Shown here in pieces: positions 33,543-46,000 of a stretch of 64,000 nt of DNA. The DNA is from Brienomyrus brachyistius (taxonomy: Eukaryota; Chordata; Actinopteri; Osteoglossiformes; Mormyridae): positions 21,684,682-21,748,681 of the forward strand of contig NC_064551.1 of the NCBI RefSeq assembly GCF_023856365.1, written 5' to 3'. A program made the translations under genes and the position numbers. The notes below the pieces were generated by a model, which was not told where the DNA came from, ran no database searches, and saw nothing but the letters and a program-made list of their open reading frames with translations. Position 1 is the first letter of the stretch. Each line of letters starts with the position of its first letter.

Positions 33543-34419
33543 AAGATGAAATATATACTTAAGTATTAGTGTCATAGCACAAAAATGAACTGATCATCCA
33601 GGAGCTGGATGGTTTTGTTTTAATAAAAAACAACCAATTAAGCGTGATGCTCTGAGCCACTGTGGTTCCATGAAAGGTCGCATCTCCACTTGATCCTGCC
33701 TGAAAAACAATGCAGGGCCTCCTTTTAAGGGCGTTATCGAATCACACAGGCAGAGTGCTGGATGAGTCAGTTCTCTCTTCCCTGTTCTTAAATGAACCGC
33801 CTGCCCATTCCAGCCGGCTAAGAAATAGCAAGTTTACGTCACTGGTGGCTGCCTTCTCGCGAGCGACGCTTTCCAATTAGCCAGTCGTCTGCAGGTAGCT
33901 GCGGCACATGAAACCCTTACAGTATAACATCTACTAATGTCTATGCAAATTCTGCAGCTATGTAATAGTGAAGTACGAGCGTGTCACTGCTGTGGACGCC
34001 ATGTACAAGGGGTCCTCAAATTTTTATTTTTTTTTAATGTTTCTAAGGAGGATAACCACATTTGCTTTACTGCGTTTTCACTTACACACCTATGCGTGTC
34101 ATTTCAAACGATGTGCAGCATGCACTGTTGGTGCTGGAAAAAGGGCGAGTCAAATGGAGGGAGGGGGCCGCATCTGGCCTGGTAGTTTGAGAAACCCTGA
34201 TGGACACCAACTCTGTTTTGGTAGTAAGTGACAAAGTGACAGAATCCTTCCAACACCACCCCACAACAACCAGGAATTATTTTGATGTAGCTAATAAATA
34301 ATTCCCTCCTTTATTTCAGACCTAACCTATGGCTTCAGTGTTGAGTGTACACTATGATGTGGTTGGGGTGTGACCAGAGGGTGGAGATCTCCATCTACTG
34401 TGAAACATTGACCTTCCAA

Positions 34420-34450
34420 CCCCCCCCCCCCCCCCACCAAAAAAAAAAAA
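34420..34450. repeat. poly-C then poly-A tract
   Basis: Sixteen C, then ACC, then twelve A. Possibly the tail of an inserted element; no body recognised. Confidence 0.85.
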
Positions 34451-34657
34451 TCTACTTGGTTCTGTAGCAGTTTAAGATGAATCCATTTGACCTAGATGCT
34501 CATGGAAAGATATTGCACCAGGTGCAGACATTAATGCATTATTGCAATTAATGTAATTAATGCATTATTTCCTGCTTGTCTGGGGCTTAATGTGAGCCAG
34601 CAGTGCCAGTGCACTTGCCTCATTGGAAAAAGTCTGAACAACCCTACTATAGTATAA

Positions 34658-34671
34658 CCAGCAGGGGGCAT
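34658..34671 (+). promoter_or_regulatory. CTCF-like core motif upstream of stxbp5
   Basis: CCAGCAGGGGGCAT fits the CTCF core consensus except possibly at the last base. It lies about 1.5 kb upstream of the stxbp5 start codon, between the two genes. Motif match only. Confidence 0.35.
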
Positions 34672-35854
34672 AGTGATTATGGAACAGAACCTGAAAAGGC
34701 GACGTTTGCACACTAGAAATTTAGCTATATTGACGCACTTCAGCAAAATTCCACCTTGTGAAGGTGTAGCAATCTGTATAATGTAATTTTGATATAAGTG
34801 TCTTTTAAGCAAACGAACGAATCAAGAGCTGGACGTACCCAAATAAATCTGGCGGTGGCTCCGCTACCTTGTCTCTCGGTGTCCAAGAACATCCCCGTGT
34901 GAGGTGCACGTCAGAAAATGGGATGACTCGGCACATTTTGAATTCAGTTCGTGCAAGAAGTAGCAATGTGTCAATGTAACACTTTTTTATAAAAAGCGAC
35001 TTTGGATACAGTTACGGTTTTCGTAATTTGCACAGCCGAGTAACTTTACTATAGGAAATTCAGATTCAGTTCTGTGTTCTGAGCCGTTAAAGACGTGTTT
35101 TATATTAAGTTACTGCTTTATGGTTCGGTGACTACCGCTCCGCCTGCTTATTCCAATATAATTCTTACTTTTAATGTTGCTTCTAAACTAATTCCCTGTA
35201 CTAGGCCGCAGTCCCTGGAGGACAGAAGGCTTACGGATAATGTACACAAATGCTGACAGTTAGTTGCACAATAATATACCTTGCGGACCATGTGCTTATG
35301 ACGGAAGGTTAGGAAAAGTCGTTGTTAGACGAGGTCTAAGCACGCAGCCGGAAACCTCGGAAAGTCATTGCATAACCAATTACAGGATATCTGAATATAC
35401 ATGAAACCGCAGGCGTTTTAAATCAAGAATTGATGATTGATAATCTTTTTGCATTATGATTGATAATCTTTTTGCATTATTTTAAATATTTTTGATTGGT
35501 ATAGGGTATGTAATAGTGCACCAGAACACTCTGTCTAATATAGACTAAACGGAGAAGGCTGGGCAATTCGTGAAACATGAGAACATGTTGAGCACAAGTG
35601 ATATATTCCGGTACTGTGAGCAGGCACCACCCACAGCCGCGCTTCGCGGCTACCGCACCGCGTCGCATCGCATCGCATCGCATCCTCAGCATCCGCGGCG
35701 CCGGCCAAGGCGGATCCGGTCGCTCTGCTGCTCGGGCGATCGCTAAAGCCGGCCGAGAGAAAGCAGCAGTTTGCGTCTGCTCCGCTAAACATCCGGGTGC
35801 GGGAGCGGGAATGCGCAGACTCCTCGCCGCAGTCGCGTTTCCGTGTTGACTTGG

Positions 35855-35905
35855 AGGGGAGGGAGAGAGAGTGAGAAAGAGAGAGAGAGAGAAAGAGAGA
35901 GAGAC
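35855..35905. repeat. (GA)n-rich tract in the stxbp5 promoter or 5' UTR
   Basis: Purine-only stretch of GAGAGA with a few A and G interruptions, 290-340 bp upstream of the start codon. Confidence 0.9.
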
Positions 35906-36034
35906 GCAGCGGGACACCGAGCCGGGGGAGATCGCACCGGCTCATCGCAGCCCCAATAACAAAGAAATAAAGCAGTAGCTCCAGGTAGCGCGGCGGCGAT
36001 CTGCACCTGAAGAGCGGCGGCTGTGAGCTGGGAC

Positions 36035-36070
36035 ATGGAGACCGCAGTGACAAGACGCCGTAACATGTGA
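36035..36070 (+). other. upstream ORF in the putative stxbp5 leader
   Basis: ATG at 36035 opens an 11-codon frame (METAVTRRRNM) ending at TGA 36068-36070, 121 bp before the main start. If the transcription start is upstream of 36035, this small frame could dampen translation. Confidence 0.4.
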
Positions 36071-36191
36071 GCTTTACAGAATAAGGCAGAGCGAGCGTGT
36101 GGCTGCCCCCATCCACGGTGCGTTTACTGGCCATCTCCCTTTGTGGCTCGTCGCTGTCGTCTCCGTCTTTGCGGGGGGGAAGAAAACAAAA

Positions 36192-36329
36192 ATGAAGAAG
36201 TTTAACATCAGGAAGGTGCTGGACGGCCTGACGGCAGTGTCCTCTTCCTCTGCGGCTTCCCAACCTGGGAATAAGGAAAACGACCTGATCCCGGAGACGC
36301 TCCAGTCCGAGCATTTCCAGCTCTGCAAG
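36192..36329 (+). CDS. stxbp5: stxbp5 coding exon 1
   Basis: 46 codons from ATG (A at -3) to AAG, donor GTAATC. Encodes [16 protein letters not shown], a serine/alanine stretch shorter than in many vertebrates, and [12 protein letters not shown]. Confidence 0.95.
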
Positions 36330-38755
36330 GTAATCATCGGACATTTTAACGCGCTGCCTCTTTTAAACTAATGCCTATTGCCTAGTTGCGTCCGGTTTTA
36401 TCTTCTAATGTTACCGACAAATTTAGACATATGGACCGGCACTACAGTTGCAGATATTTTAAGCCCTGCACTGTATAATATTATCTTTCCCTATCGTTTC
36501 TCAAGAAAATCTCTCAAATCACCTTTTTACTGCAAAAACAAAATGGTAATTTTATTTTACGATGCACTACTGTGCGTAAAGTGGGACATTTTATTTCATG
36601 GAAAGCATATACCTCAACCGGACATTGGCGGTTATATGATCATCGGCGAATATTTGATTAAACACAGCCTCCGGAAAAGGATGAGCAGCACAGTCATTTG
36701 ACAGGACTCTGAGTCACTGATGTTCTTAATTTCTCTGTAAAATATTTTAATAATTACCTTAATTATGTTTAAAATCCACGCCTGATAATTTGGGGGAAGA
36801 TGCAATATAGAAAAATCCCATGTTGGCAGTATTATTCCTGACAGCTGTCAATGTCGCTGTGCTTTAAGCACTTAAACAAATCCACAAAAGTGGATGCTTG
36901 CTGTACATGTGTTTATTATTATTATTATTGTTGTTGTTATTATTGTTGTTGCAGGTGTGGCATACATTATTAATTGCAGATTTCCTTATGATAGATGGGT
37001 CCATAAATACGGATCTGGTCAGCAGCCTATCATTCTCTATCTACTTCTAATTGTTTACTAATTTAAGTGTTTATCGAGCATTATTATCTTAAACCATTAC
37101 AGAGACCGGTCAAACTACTCATGTGCAGCGTGCAGGAGACTGTCAAACAGAGGGGGAAAGCGCTTTGCATAATCCGCCGTGTTTAAACTAACATGCCCGA
37201 TCCAACATGGGAGGCTTTTTTCATGGTAGGAAGCGGTTTCCTGCAGGACTGAATCAACATTTGGCAACCGCGGCTCCTGTCATTTCATCTTACCTACCCT
37301 GTCCAACACAAATTAAAACGATGAGGCTTATTTTGAACAATTTCGCCGAAAAGTGTAACAGCATTCAACTTAAAATTACAGCTTGACGATAGCGCGTTAA
37401 TAATGTGCCTTCGAATATACCTAAATTATTGTGTGTGCTAATTGATTCACATAGGGGAAGATACAACGCTAGGTGCGATATCACATGCATATTTTTAGTT
37501 GACACAATGACCGCTGGGTTTATTTAAAATAAATACACACTATTCCACTATTTATACCATGCGTTTGTTTAAACTGCATGTTTAAACGGATGATAGCTAT
37601 GTTTGCTTGAGGTTTTGTTTAATGTAAAAAAAAGGCGCAGTTTTTCCATACCTGTCGCGATCTTTCCCCAAATGCTGAAGAGAAGTGAATGGTACCGTGA
37701 CCTTACGCGTTTCCTTTTGCTTAAATTGGGGACGCTTTCAAGGTTTTTCTTATTTTTTGAAGCATTTCTGTAAGGATGTCGTGTCATATAACACATTATA
37801 AAACAAAAGTCATATGTGGTTCGTTTATCATTGCACAAGAATTTGTGTTTTTCATCAAGACATGGTTATGTTATGTGTAGGTTCTCTTGTGTACCTACAA
37901 GCGCATCCGACCGCGGACACGTTCACGCAGACAGGACGGCATTTTACCTGCTTTATTTCTTGTATTGTATTAGCAGAAAAGTGTTTACGGATCACACGAT
38001 TATACAATCAAGGAAAACGCGATGGCACTGATTGTAGACGCGCTTGGGAAGTCGATACAACCACCCCCTACCATGGCCGGGTCCCTATCACCGCCGAGCA
38101 CGGGTGTCTGTCCCCAAGACGGATTCTTATGTAATACGCTTTAACTTTTAATCCCGTCCGTAGACAGCCGGCTGGCTGCTTACTGTATGAATCACGACAT
38201 GTTCTTTAACTCAGGCTAATTGCGATATAAATATAAGAATATGATTCGAGATATGTGCCTCTTAGGAAAGATCCAAAAAGTACACTTTAAATACAAGTTC
38301 GTATGAACTGTCACAGTCGTCTGCAGAGGGAGACCGAATGAAATTTCCATGTCATTGAACAAATAAAACAGGATTTGACTGAAAACTCTGTCCGATCGCT
38401 GTAATAAATGCGCCATGCACGGAGTTCCTTATTCACTCTCCCTCCGCTGTCTTTCTCTCACGTGTCTTCCCTGGCCGTTCAGACCGTGCGACATGGCTTC
38501 CCTTACCAGCCGTCCTCAATGGCTTTTGACCCGGTGCAGAAGATCTTGGCCATCGGCACCCAGAGCGGGGCTCTCAGGCTGTATCCTTTGAGCCGTGGCT
38601 GCCCTGTCAATTGCTTGGTGATGGGCTGAACCTGCCCTTCAGGTAAGCGGGGCACAGTCAGAGTTATGGGAATGTATGCATGCTGGTTGGTGGTTGAAGC
38701 TTTCCTGTTTTTGGAGAAGTTGCTGTTTCCATGTATAAAAAGCTCTAAGGGTTTT

Positions 38756-38787
<32 letters not shown>

Positions 38788-41700
38788 GGAGGTTGGTGTT
38801 AAGGGCCAGGCAGGTATCCACTGGCCACTATGTGTGAAACCCAGTTTGAATGTGAGAATGCATTTTGGGTGTGTTTAGGAAGGGGGTTTACAGTGAAGCT
38901 ACAGAGAAACATCGGTCCCAGTATAACTCAAGCTGAATTGTGATTGGCTGATTACTGTGGCTCTTCTTACTGGGGAGTCCTCAGTTAATGAGACTGTCTC
39001 TCAGCATCAGAAGGGTGCCCTGGTTGGTATGTCTTTCAGCGTCAGTGGGGGGCTCTCAGTCCATTGATATATCGCTTTGTGTCAGTGGGCTGCACTCAGT
39101 TATTATTTTCTTGGTGTCATTGAGGTGTCCTCAGTCAGTTGTTATGTCCCTCTGTGTCATCGGGGTGTCCTCAGTCAGTTGTTATGTCCCTCGGTGTCAG
39201 TGAGGTGTCCTCAGTCAGTTGTTATGTCCCTCTGTGGCATTGGGGTGTCCTCAGTCAGTTGTTATGTCCCTCTGTGTCATCGGGGTGTCCTCAGTCAGTT
39301 GCCATGTCCCTCTGTGGCATTGGGGTGTCCTCAGTCAGTTGGTATGTCCCTCAGTGTCATTGGGGTGTCATCAGTCAGTTGTTATGTCCCTCGGTGGCAT
39401 TGGTGTGTCCTCAGTCAGTTGGTATGCCCCTCAGTGTCATTGGGGTGTCCTCAGTCAGTTGCCATGTCCCTCTGTGGCATTGGGGTGTCCTCAGTCAGTT
39501 GGTATGTCCCTCAGTGTCATTGGGGTGTCATCAGTCAGTTGTTATGTCCCTCGGTGGCATTGGTGTGTCCTCAGTCAGTTGGTATGCCCCTCAGTGTCAT
39601 TGGGGTGTCCTCAGTCAGTTGTTATGTCCCTCAGTGTCATTGGGGTGTCCTCGGTCAGTTGGTATGTCCCTCTGTGTCATTGGGGTGTCCTCAGTCAGTT
39701 GTTATGTCCCTCTGTGTCATTGGGGTGTCCTCAGTCAGTTGGTATGTCCCTCAGTGTCAGTGGGGTGTCCTCAGTCAGTTGTTATGTCCTTCTGTGTCAT
39801 TGGGGTGTCCTCAGTCAGTTGGTATGTCCCTCAGTGTCAGTGGGGTGTCCTCAGTCAGTTGTTATGTCCCTCTGTGTCATTGGGGTGTCCTCAGTCAGTT
39901 GTTATGTCCCTCTGTGTCATTGGGGTGTCCTCAGTCAGTTGGTATGTCCCTCTGTGTCATTGGGGTGTCCTCAGTCAGTTGTTATGTCCCTCAGTGTCAG
40001 TGGGGTGTCCTCAGTCAGTTGTTATGTCCCTCTGTGTCATTGGGGTGTCCTCAGTCAGTTGGTATGTCCCTCAGTGTCATTGGGGTGTCCTCAGTCAGTT
40101 GGTATGTCCCTCAGTGTCATTGGGGTGTCCTCAGTCAGTTGGTATGTCCCTCAGTGTCATTGGGGTGTCCTCAGTCAGTTGGTATGTCCCTCAGTGTCAG
40201 TGGGGTGTCCTCAGTCAGTTGTTATGTCCCTCTGTGTCATTGGGGTGTCCTCAGTCAGTTGTTATGTCCCTCTGTGTCAGTGGGGTGTCCTCAGTCAGTT
40301 GTTATGTCCCTCGGTGTCAGTGGGATGAGTTTCCCCACAGTGCCCGGTTTTATTTCCAGCTTGCAGTGTCGTTTCCTGTCATTTCTGCGCTTAACGGTTA
40401 GACCAGTGAGCTGTGTGAGAAGAAGGGCAGGAAATAGATGAGGTTGGGTTCCAGTGATAAAGGCTGCAGTGAGTCAATAAAACGGCCTCTGGATGGTGCT
40501 GAATAATCTGGGATGTAGGTATTCTGCTGTCATTTAATCTCTGGCCCACATTCACACTAAGTGTCTAGGACTCAACACTAAGCTTTAACAACACAGCTGT
40601 GATTTGTTATATAATTGTTTTTTTTTTTTTTTTTTTTTAGCAAAAATCGCCTTACCTTGATTACAGTTTTGAATGTATTTATATAGCTTGATATTTACTG
40701 GAGCCACTTGGATTAAGTATCTTGCTGAAGGATGCAATTATGGGTCCTTTGTGGGCGTCAAACCCACGATCACTCGGTGGCTAGTCAACTCCCCTCTCCA
40801 CAGTCCCGCATGTTTCTCAGAGTTATTTCAGGTTGCCTGCCGCAGGTGGGAATCAAGCCCCTTCACTTCAGGCCGGCTTTCTGGGAATGCCGGCACATCT
40901 GCAGAATCCGGCGTGCAGACGAGGGCCACACCTGCGGGGGCCGCGTCTGGCAAAGCGAGGTCAGGTCCAGCAGCAGCCCATTCGGCTTCTCACTAAGGGC
41001 CTTTTCTGTTTTCCCTTTGAAGAGTCTGGCTCTCCTTTCTGTGGGGGGCTTTGGGGCATCTTTTCGCTGGGACCTCCTGCTGTATTGCCCCTCGGGGCAT
41101 GGGACAAAAGGATGGTCGATTGGTCGGGAGTGAGACCTTTTGAAATGAATGGAGGGGGGATGTAAATAATGGCAGGTGGCAAGGAGAAACATGTCCTGGG
41201 GGTGGAGGGGGGTTATGTCAACCTGTGATAAGGGCACACAAGCAGGCTAACAATGGTAATCCTAAACTGGAAACAGTGGCTGCAGGCACCCAAGTAAAGA
41301 CAGCCTTGCTTGTCAACAGGAAGGAGGCAGGATTGCTCGACTGTCCGCCCTGAGATGGCCCCGTTTGGTCCCCGCTGGGATTATCCGGTTGGTTAGAGGA
41401 TCCACTCCCGTTTAGCCGGGCTTCGTGTCTGCCGTGGCTGCCATGTGACAGGTCCCCGGAGGAAAGCGTGCCGGCGTCCACTCGATTAACGAAGCGGCCC
41501 TGTGACCTGCAGACGAGGCCGAGCGTAGAGCATCTGCCCGCATGGAGGCCGGCAGCCTTGGAATGATAGCCCTTGGCCTGGATGTCTCACGCTTAAGTAT
41601 ACAGCTATAAATAGATGAATAGTGAAATTTCAAAGCTGCGTCGTCTGAAGAGATTAAATAACGGAAACAGTAGCTTCAGGAGCCATATAAATTGTAAAGA

Positions 41701-42986
41701 TTGGGGGGAGGGGCCCGTATCTAAGGTAGACATTTTATTTTGAATAAAAATGTTTACTAAGCAGATTAAATAAACAGAAGGAAGCATTTTTACGTTTAGT
41801 TGCTTACTGCCGAATGGTGTTAAGAGTATTGGGAGATTCATAGAGAGGAACATGATGACTGATAACTCAGACTGCAAGAACCTCACTGATCAGGAATCAG
41901 TTACCAATCATGAATGACCTCTCCAAACCGCGGACTAAGATTAAGGCAGAGAGAGAGGACCTTCCTCACCTGCTTTTTCACTCCCACAGGGGCCTCGGAC
42001 CTGTGATTGGTGGGCGGGATCAAGGCAGGCCGGGAAGAAGGGAGTGGCCAGGCTCACCCTGTAGCGTAGCGTAGCATCCTCTCTTGGCGAGGCCTGCATG
42101 TATGTTGCTCCAATCACCTGTCAGCGTGTTTCATTAGGCCCGCCCACCTTTATGCTTCTGACACTTATCACACAGCAATGGCTTAGAGCCGAAGGCAGCT
42201 GCTCGGCTGCGTGTTCAGGAATGGCAGTTTCGGCTGTTGCACAGACTATTAACTGCTAATTGGGCTAATTTAAGCCTGGGAAGAGGGGTTTGAATGGGAA
42301 GCAGCGGCCCCCGACCCGACCCAGTACCCAGTTTGACCCCTGTCTTTAGCGTATTTCTTTCCATTTTCGGCAGATACGGAGCCGGAGCATATTTTCCTAT
42401 TTTAATGTCTGCATAAGTATTATTTTCATGGTCTGCAAACTTGGACTCGCAGCTGTTTTTTGGAGATGAACCATAAGCATTTAACACATGAACAGCCGAC
42501 TGCCTCGCCCTGCTCTCTCCTCACCTCCCCGCTGTGCATTCAGAAAATGAATATCCAAACTGGGATTGTATGTCTGAGTGTCTGAATCAGTCAGGCCGGT
42601 GTTACTCTGCATATCCGGCTTCGCGGCACTAATCAGACTCGGACGGGTGTCCCGCCATGTTAGCATAGTGCCCCCAGTGGCCGGAAGCAGGAAGCGTGGC
42701 CTTTAGCTGGCGTGTTTCATGCTGCTCCATTTCTCACCCCGCCGAAGCATGTCCCGGACCGTCTCGCTGGGGACTGGCTCTGGCTCGTGCCCTGCAGGTT
42801 CCCAGTTGACCGGTGGCTCGGTGTGCTGTGCCGTGCTGGAGGATGACCCTGGATTTAGAGTTCGGCTGAGGAGCTTCCTAGAGCGGGACGGAGATGCTGT
42901 GGATTGGGAGAAACGGATTGTTCTGGAGTCTGCCTGAGGGCTTTTCATTAGTGAGAGGAGCACATTTTCTGGTCATGGACTCTGAG

Positions 42987-43027
<41 letters not shown>

Positions 43028-46000
43028 ATTGTGTCCATCTTGTATAAAAGGATGTTTATACCGGAATTTCTGCTAAAGCAGATGCCAACCCTGCATTTTG
43101 CAAAATACATAGAATAAGAGTAACAGGGATGGAATAGAGTTAGGGTGGAATATTCAAAACCCAATCGACCCATTAACCATGATGCTCAAAAGAGCAAACT
43201 TGTCTTTCAGTTTTAAAGCTTTTCTTTTGCATCCAATGCCATTATTTTCACTCGGATGCTTCTCAAACAGTTCTTTGTAACTTTGCTCGTTCATAATTGT
43301 AGCCGTTGAGTAGATTTTGGAAAAATGAGTAGGTGAGGGTATCTCCTCCTCACAGTCGATACAATGCGCTCTAAAGCACAAAACCTATACAGTAAAACAA
43401 TAATAATTCAATGTGATTCAATGTAGCGCTGATTTGACACGTTTTAGATCAAGCTAATGTATTCAATGATCCTACATTTCATGTAAAGCATATTCGAAAT
43501 CTAAGTGATATTCATTATATTTATTATTCGCTGCAGCCATCTAAGACTTCAGGTAACTTAAGTAGATCTTAACACACAAATATTACAGTAATATGGAGTA
43601 ATAAGGATGCAATGGGCGTATTGATTTGTATCGACTGTGTTTTTTTGGCCGATTTTCTTCTAAATTAGACTCGGATTTGGGGTTTTGAACGGATCGTCGT
43701 CTTGTAGAGCCGGGGCCGGATGCCCACCCTTAAAGTCAGCGCTCATGTGGGATGACAGAGCTTGCTGAGTGCCGGGTCTCTTCCTCCACTGCCTGGTGCG
43801 TTCAGGCACGTCACTACGCAGCACGAAATTGGGGGTGAAATCACATGGAAACTGAAGAGAGAGTGGTGGTATGCAAATATCTATCCCTTGTTTACAGGCC
43901 AGCACGGAAACACGTGGAACTCCCTGTATATCTATGTACAGTACCGTATATCTGTCGTTCATGCATGTATATAGTGTGTATATGAATGCGTCTAGTTCTG
44001 TGGTAATGGAATTATATCCATTGGTTTTCTGTACCTGCTTGTCCTGTTCAGGGTGAGGGGGGTCCGGAGCCGATCCCAGAGGCTCCGGGCGCAAGGCAGG
44101 GACTAACCCAGGATGGGGCACCAACCCATGTCAGGGAATGGAATCACAATGACAGGCTATAGTCGAAAACGAACTGACTTGATATACCATCAGTTCTTTG
44201 CTGTTGTATCCCAGATATCCAATTATGCTGCATTACGGGCTGCACCCTTCACTAAATGCATGACATCCTAGTGACAGAATTAGCTTTGCTGTGGAATTGC
44301 CCAACTATGCAAGTGTGTGTGTATTTACTGGTGCTCTGAGACATCAGAGAATGCCATCTCCTGAGTTGGGCCTCTTTAGGATAGTATAATCTAAAGGAAT
44401 TGAACGGCAGGGTTTTGTGTCTTCGGGATGGGGGGGGGTGTAGCAGGACACTGTGTCCCCCCCATCTCCCAGGAAGCCTGCCAACAGAGTGCCATCTCTG
44501 ATTAGCCGAGGTTCGTGGTGAGGGCAGTCCGTTCCCTCAGCTCTGCCCTCGTCCCTCATTCTGGCTGCATTGGCATCAGTACATCGGCGCCACCTTTGCT
44601 CCCTGAGATAGAAGCCTGTCTTTCCCCCGAAAAGTATACAGAATTTTTTCCTAAACCTTCCGAATTGTAGCCGCGCTGACATTGTCGCTGCATCACCGGC
44701 TGTTCGATTGCTCCTGTCTGATGCGTTCACCTGCTTGCCTTGTCGTCGTTGCCATTTCACATCCTCCTGTCTGGTTCACCGGCCTCTTGCAAAGGCTAAT
44801 GGAGACCTTGGAGCGAAGTGCTGTTATTTTGCTCTTGTTTCTTACTGCCCCTGAGAGGCCTGCTGGCCTGAGTTATGAGAGAATAGACCCTTCTAGGAAT
44901 TCCAGCGCGGCCCCAGAGTGTTCCTCACCTTGTAGCCCTGTGAATGGCCACTGGTTCCAGTTAGAAATCCCAGCTGGTTACGGTTGTGGTGCTGTTGACC
45001 TTTCCCATCTGGGCTCTGCGTTGAGGATCTTCGTACAGCCCGTGTGTCGTGATCCTCCTAACGTGCCGATTGACCAACCGGTTCATAGACACACCTCCGA
45101 TTTAGCACACGGGTGGCCAATCAGAAGCGCTGTTGGTGCAGAGCAGGCCCGGCTGCCAAGCTGGGGAGTACCTGGGCAGAGGAAAGGCGACTGTCACATG
45201 ACCCAGACCTCACTAAGCCTGTGGCTGCCAGCGCGGGTCATCTGGCTGGTGGCTGTGCTCGCGGGGGGTGCATCACCAGGTGTTGGAATGTCCCTCTGTT
45301 AAGGTCATCGCCTGTGTTCTTTCTGGCATCGTAAGTAAGGGTCAGACTCATAGTAACCCCGCCTCAGTTACAGGCTGTTCCGGCACACTTGAGGCATCCC
45401 TGGGGGTGTCACTCAGCATTGTTTGATAGTTATTGACTGCGCACCTGCTTCCCCGCCCCCACACCCCCTGCCCACCTTTTCCTTGCATCTGGCCACCCAG
45501 GTTCTCATTCGCTTGCTGTTCCCACAACATCCCTGTCACCTGGCCAGAGGGCATTGTCACAACGGCCTCTGCCTGCTAGCCTTCGCTAGGGCTGGAGCTA
45601 ATCGGACGCTGCCCCAGCAAGGCACCCCCATGCCAGCCAGTTCCCAAGAACAAGGCAATTTGTGGATTTGACCCACAGGGAGGAGGCAACATGTGAAATA
45701 AAACCACAGGCCCCGACCTGCTGAACGGGGCCAATGCTCCAGGGAAGCTGGCTTTGTCCTCAGGTCTGGGTGGCTTGCCAGGGTCTCTATAGCGCCGCCC
45801 TTCAGACTAAGATATGAATTTTTTTAGCAGTAACATTGTGATCCTGGTTGTTTGTTTTGTTTGAAGTGACATTAGGATTTTTTTTGATGCCTGTGTCATT
45901 CTGGGTGATCTGATATTTCATACTGACATGTGGAGACAGCCGGGATTCTCTAGCTGTACAGACAGCTGCTGCTCGTCCTGCCTCATGAGGTGAGCCAAAC

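Larger units (their letters stand above)
20909..35550. other. adgb-stxbp5 intergenic region
   Basis: About 14.6 kb between the adgb stop and the stxbp5 CpG-rich promoter. No convincing coding exon, tRNA or other gene. Contents listed separately: three MITEs, a solo LTR, SINE fragments, tandem repeats and homopolymer tracts. The adgb 3' UTR must lie in the first part. Stretches 22530-24270, 29000-30650 and 31750-32600 hold nothing I can name. Confidence 0.7.
35600..36350 (+). promoter_or_regulatory. stxbp5: CpG-rich promoter and first exon of stxbp5
   Basis: CpG density rises sharply relative to the AT-rich flanks (e.g. CGCGGCTACCGCACCGCGTC near 35647 and GGCGCCGGCCAAGGCGG near 35697). A GA-rich tract (35855-35905) and four CGCAT repeats near 35663 lie inside. 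No clear TATA box, as expected for a CpG-island promoter of a neuronal/housekeeping type gene. The transcription start site is not defined. Confidence 0.65.

Noticed and set aside
35535..36344. 269-codon open frame on the minus strand over the stxbp5 promoter
   Set aside because: It is antisense to the CpG-rich first exon and its Ser/Leu/Arg composition follows from the GA-rich tract; no protein similarity is visible.
39077..40441. 454-codon forward open frame
   Set aside because: It is the 40-bp minisatellite read in one frame; the other two forward frames are equally open, which argues against coding.
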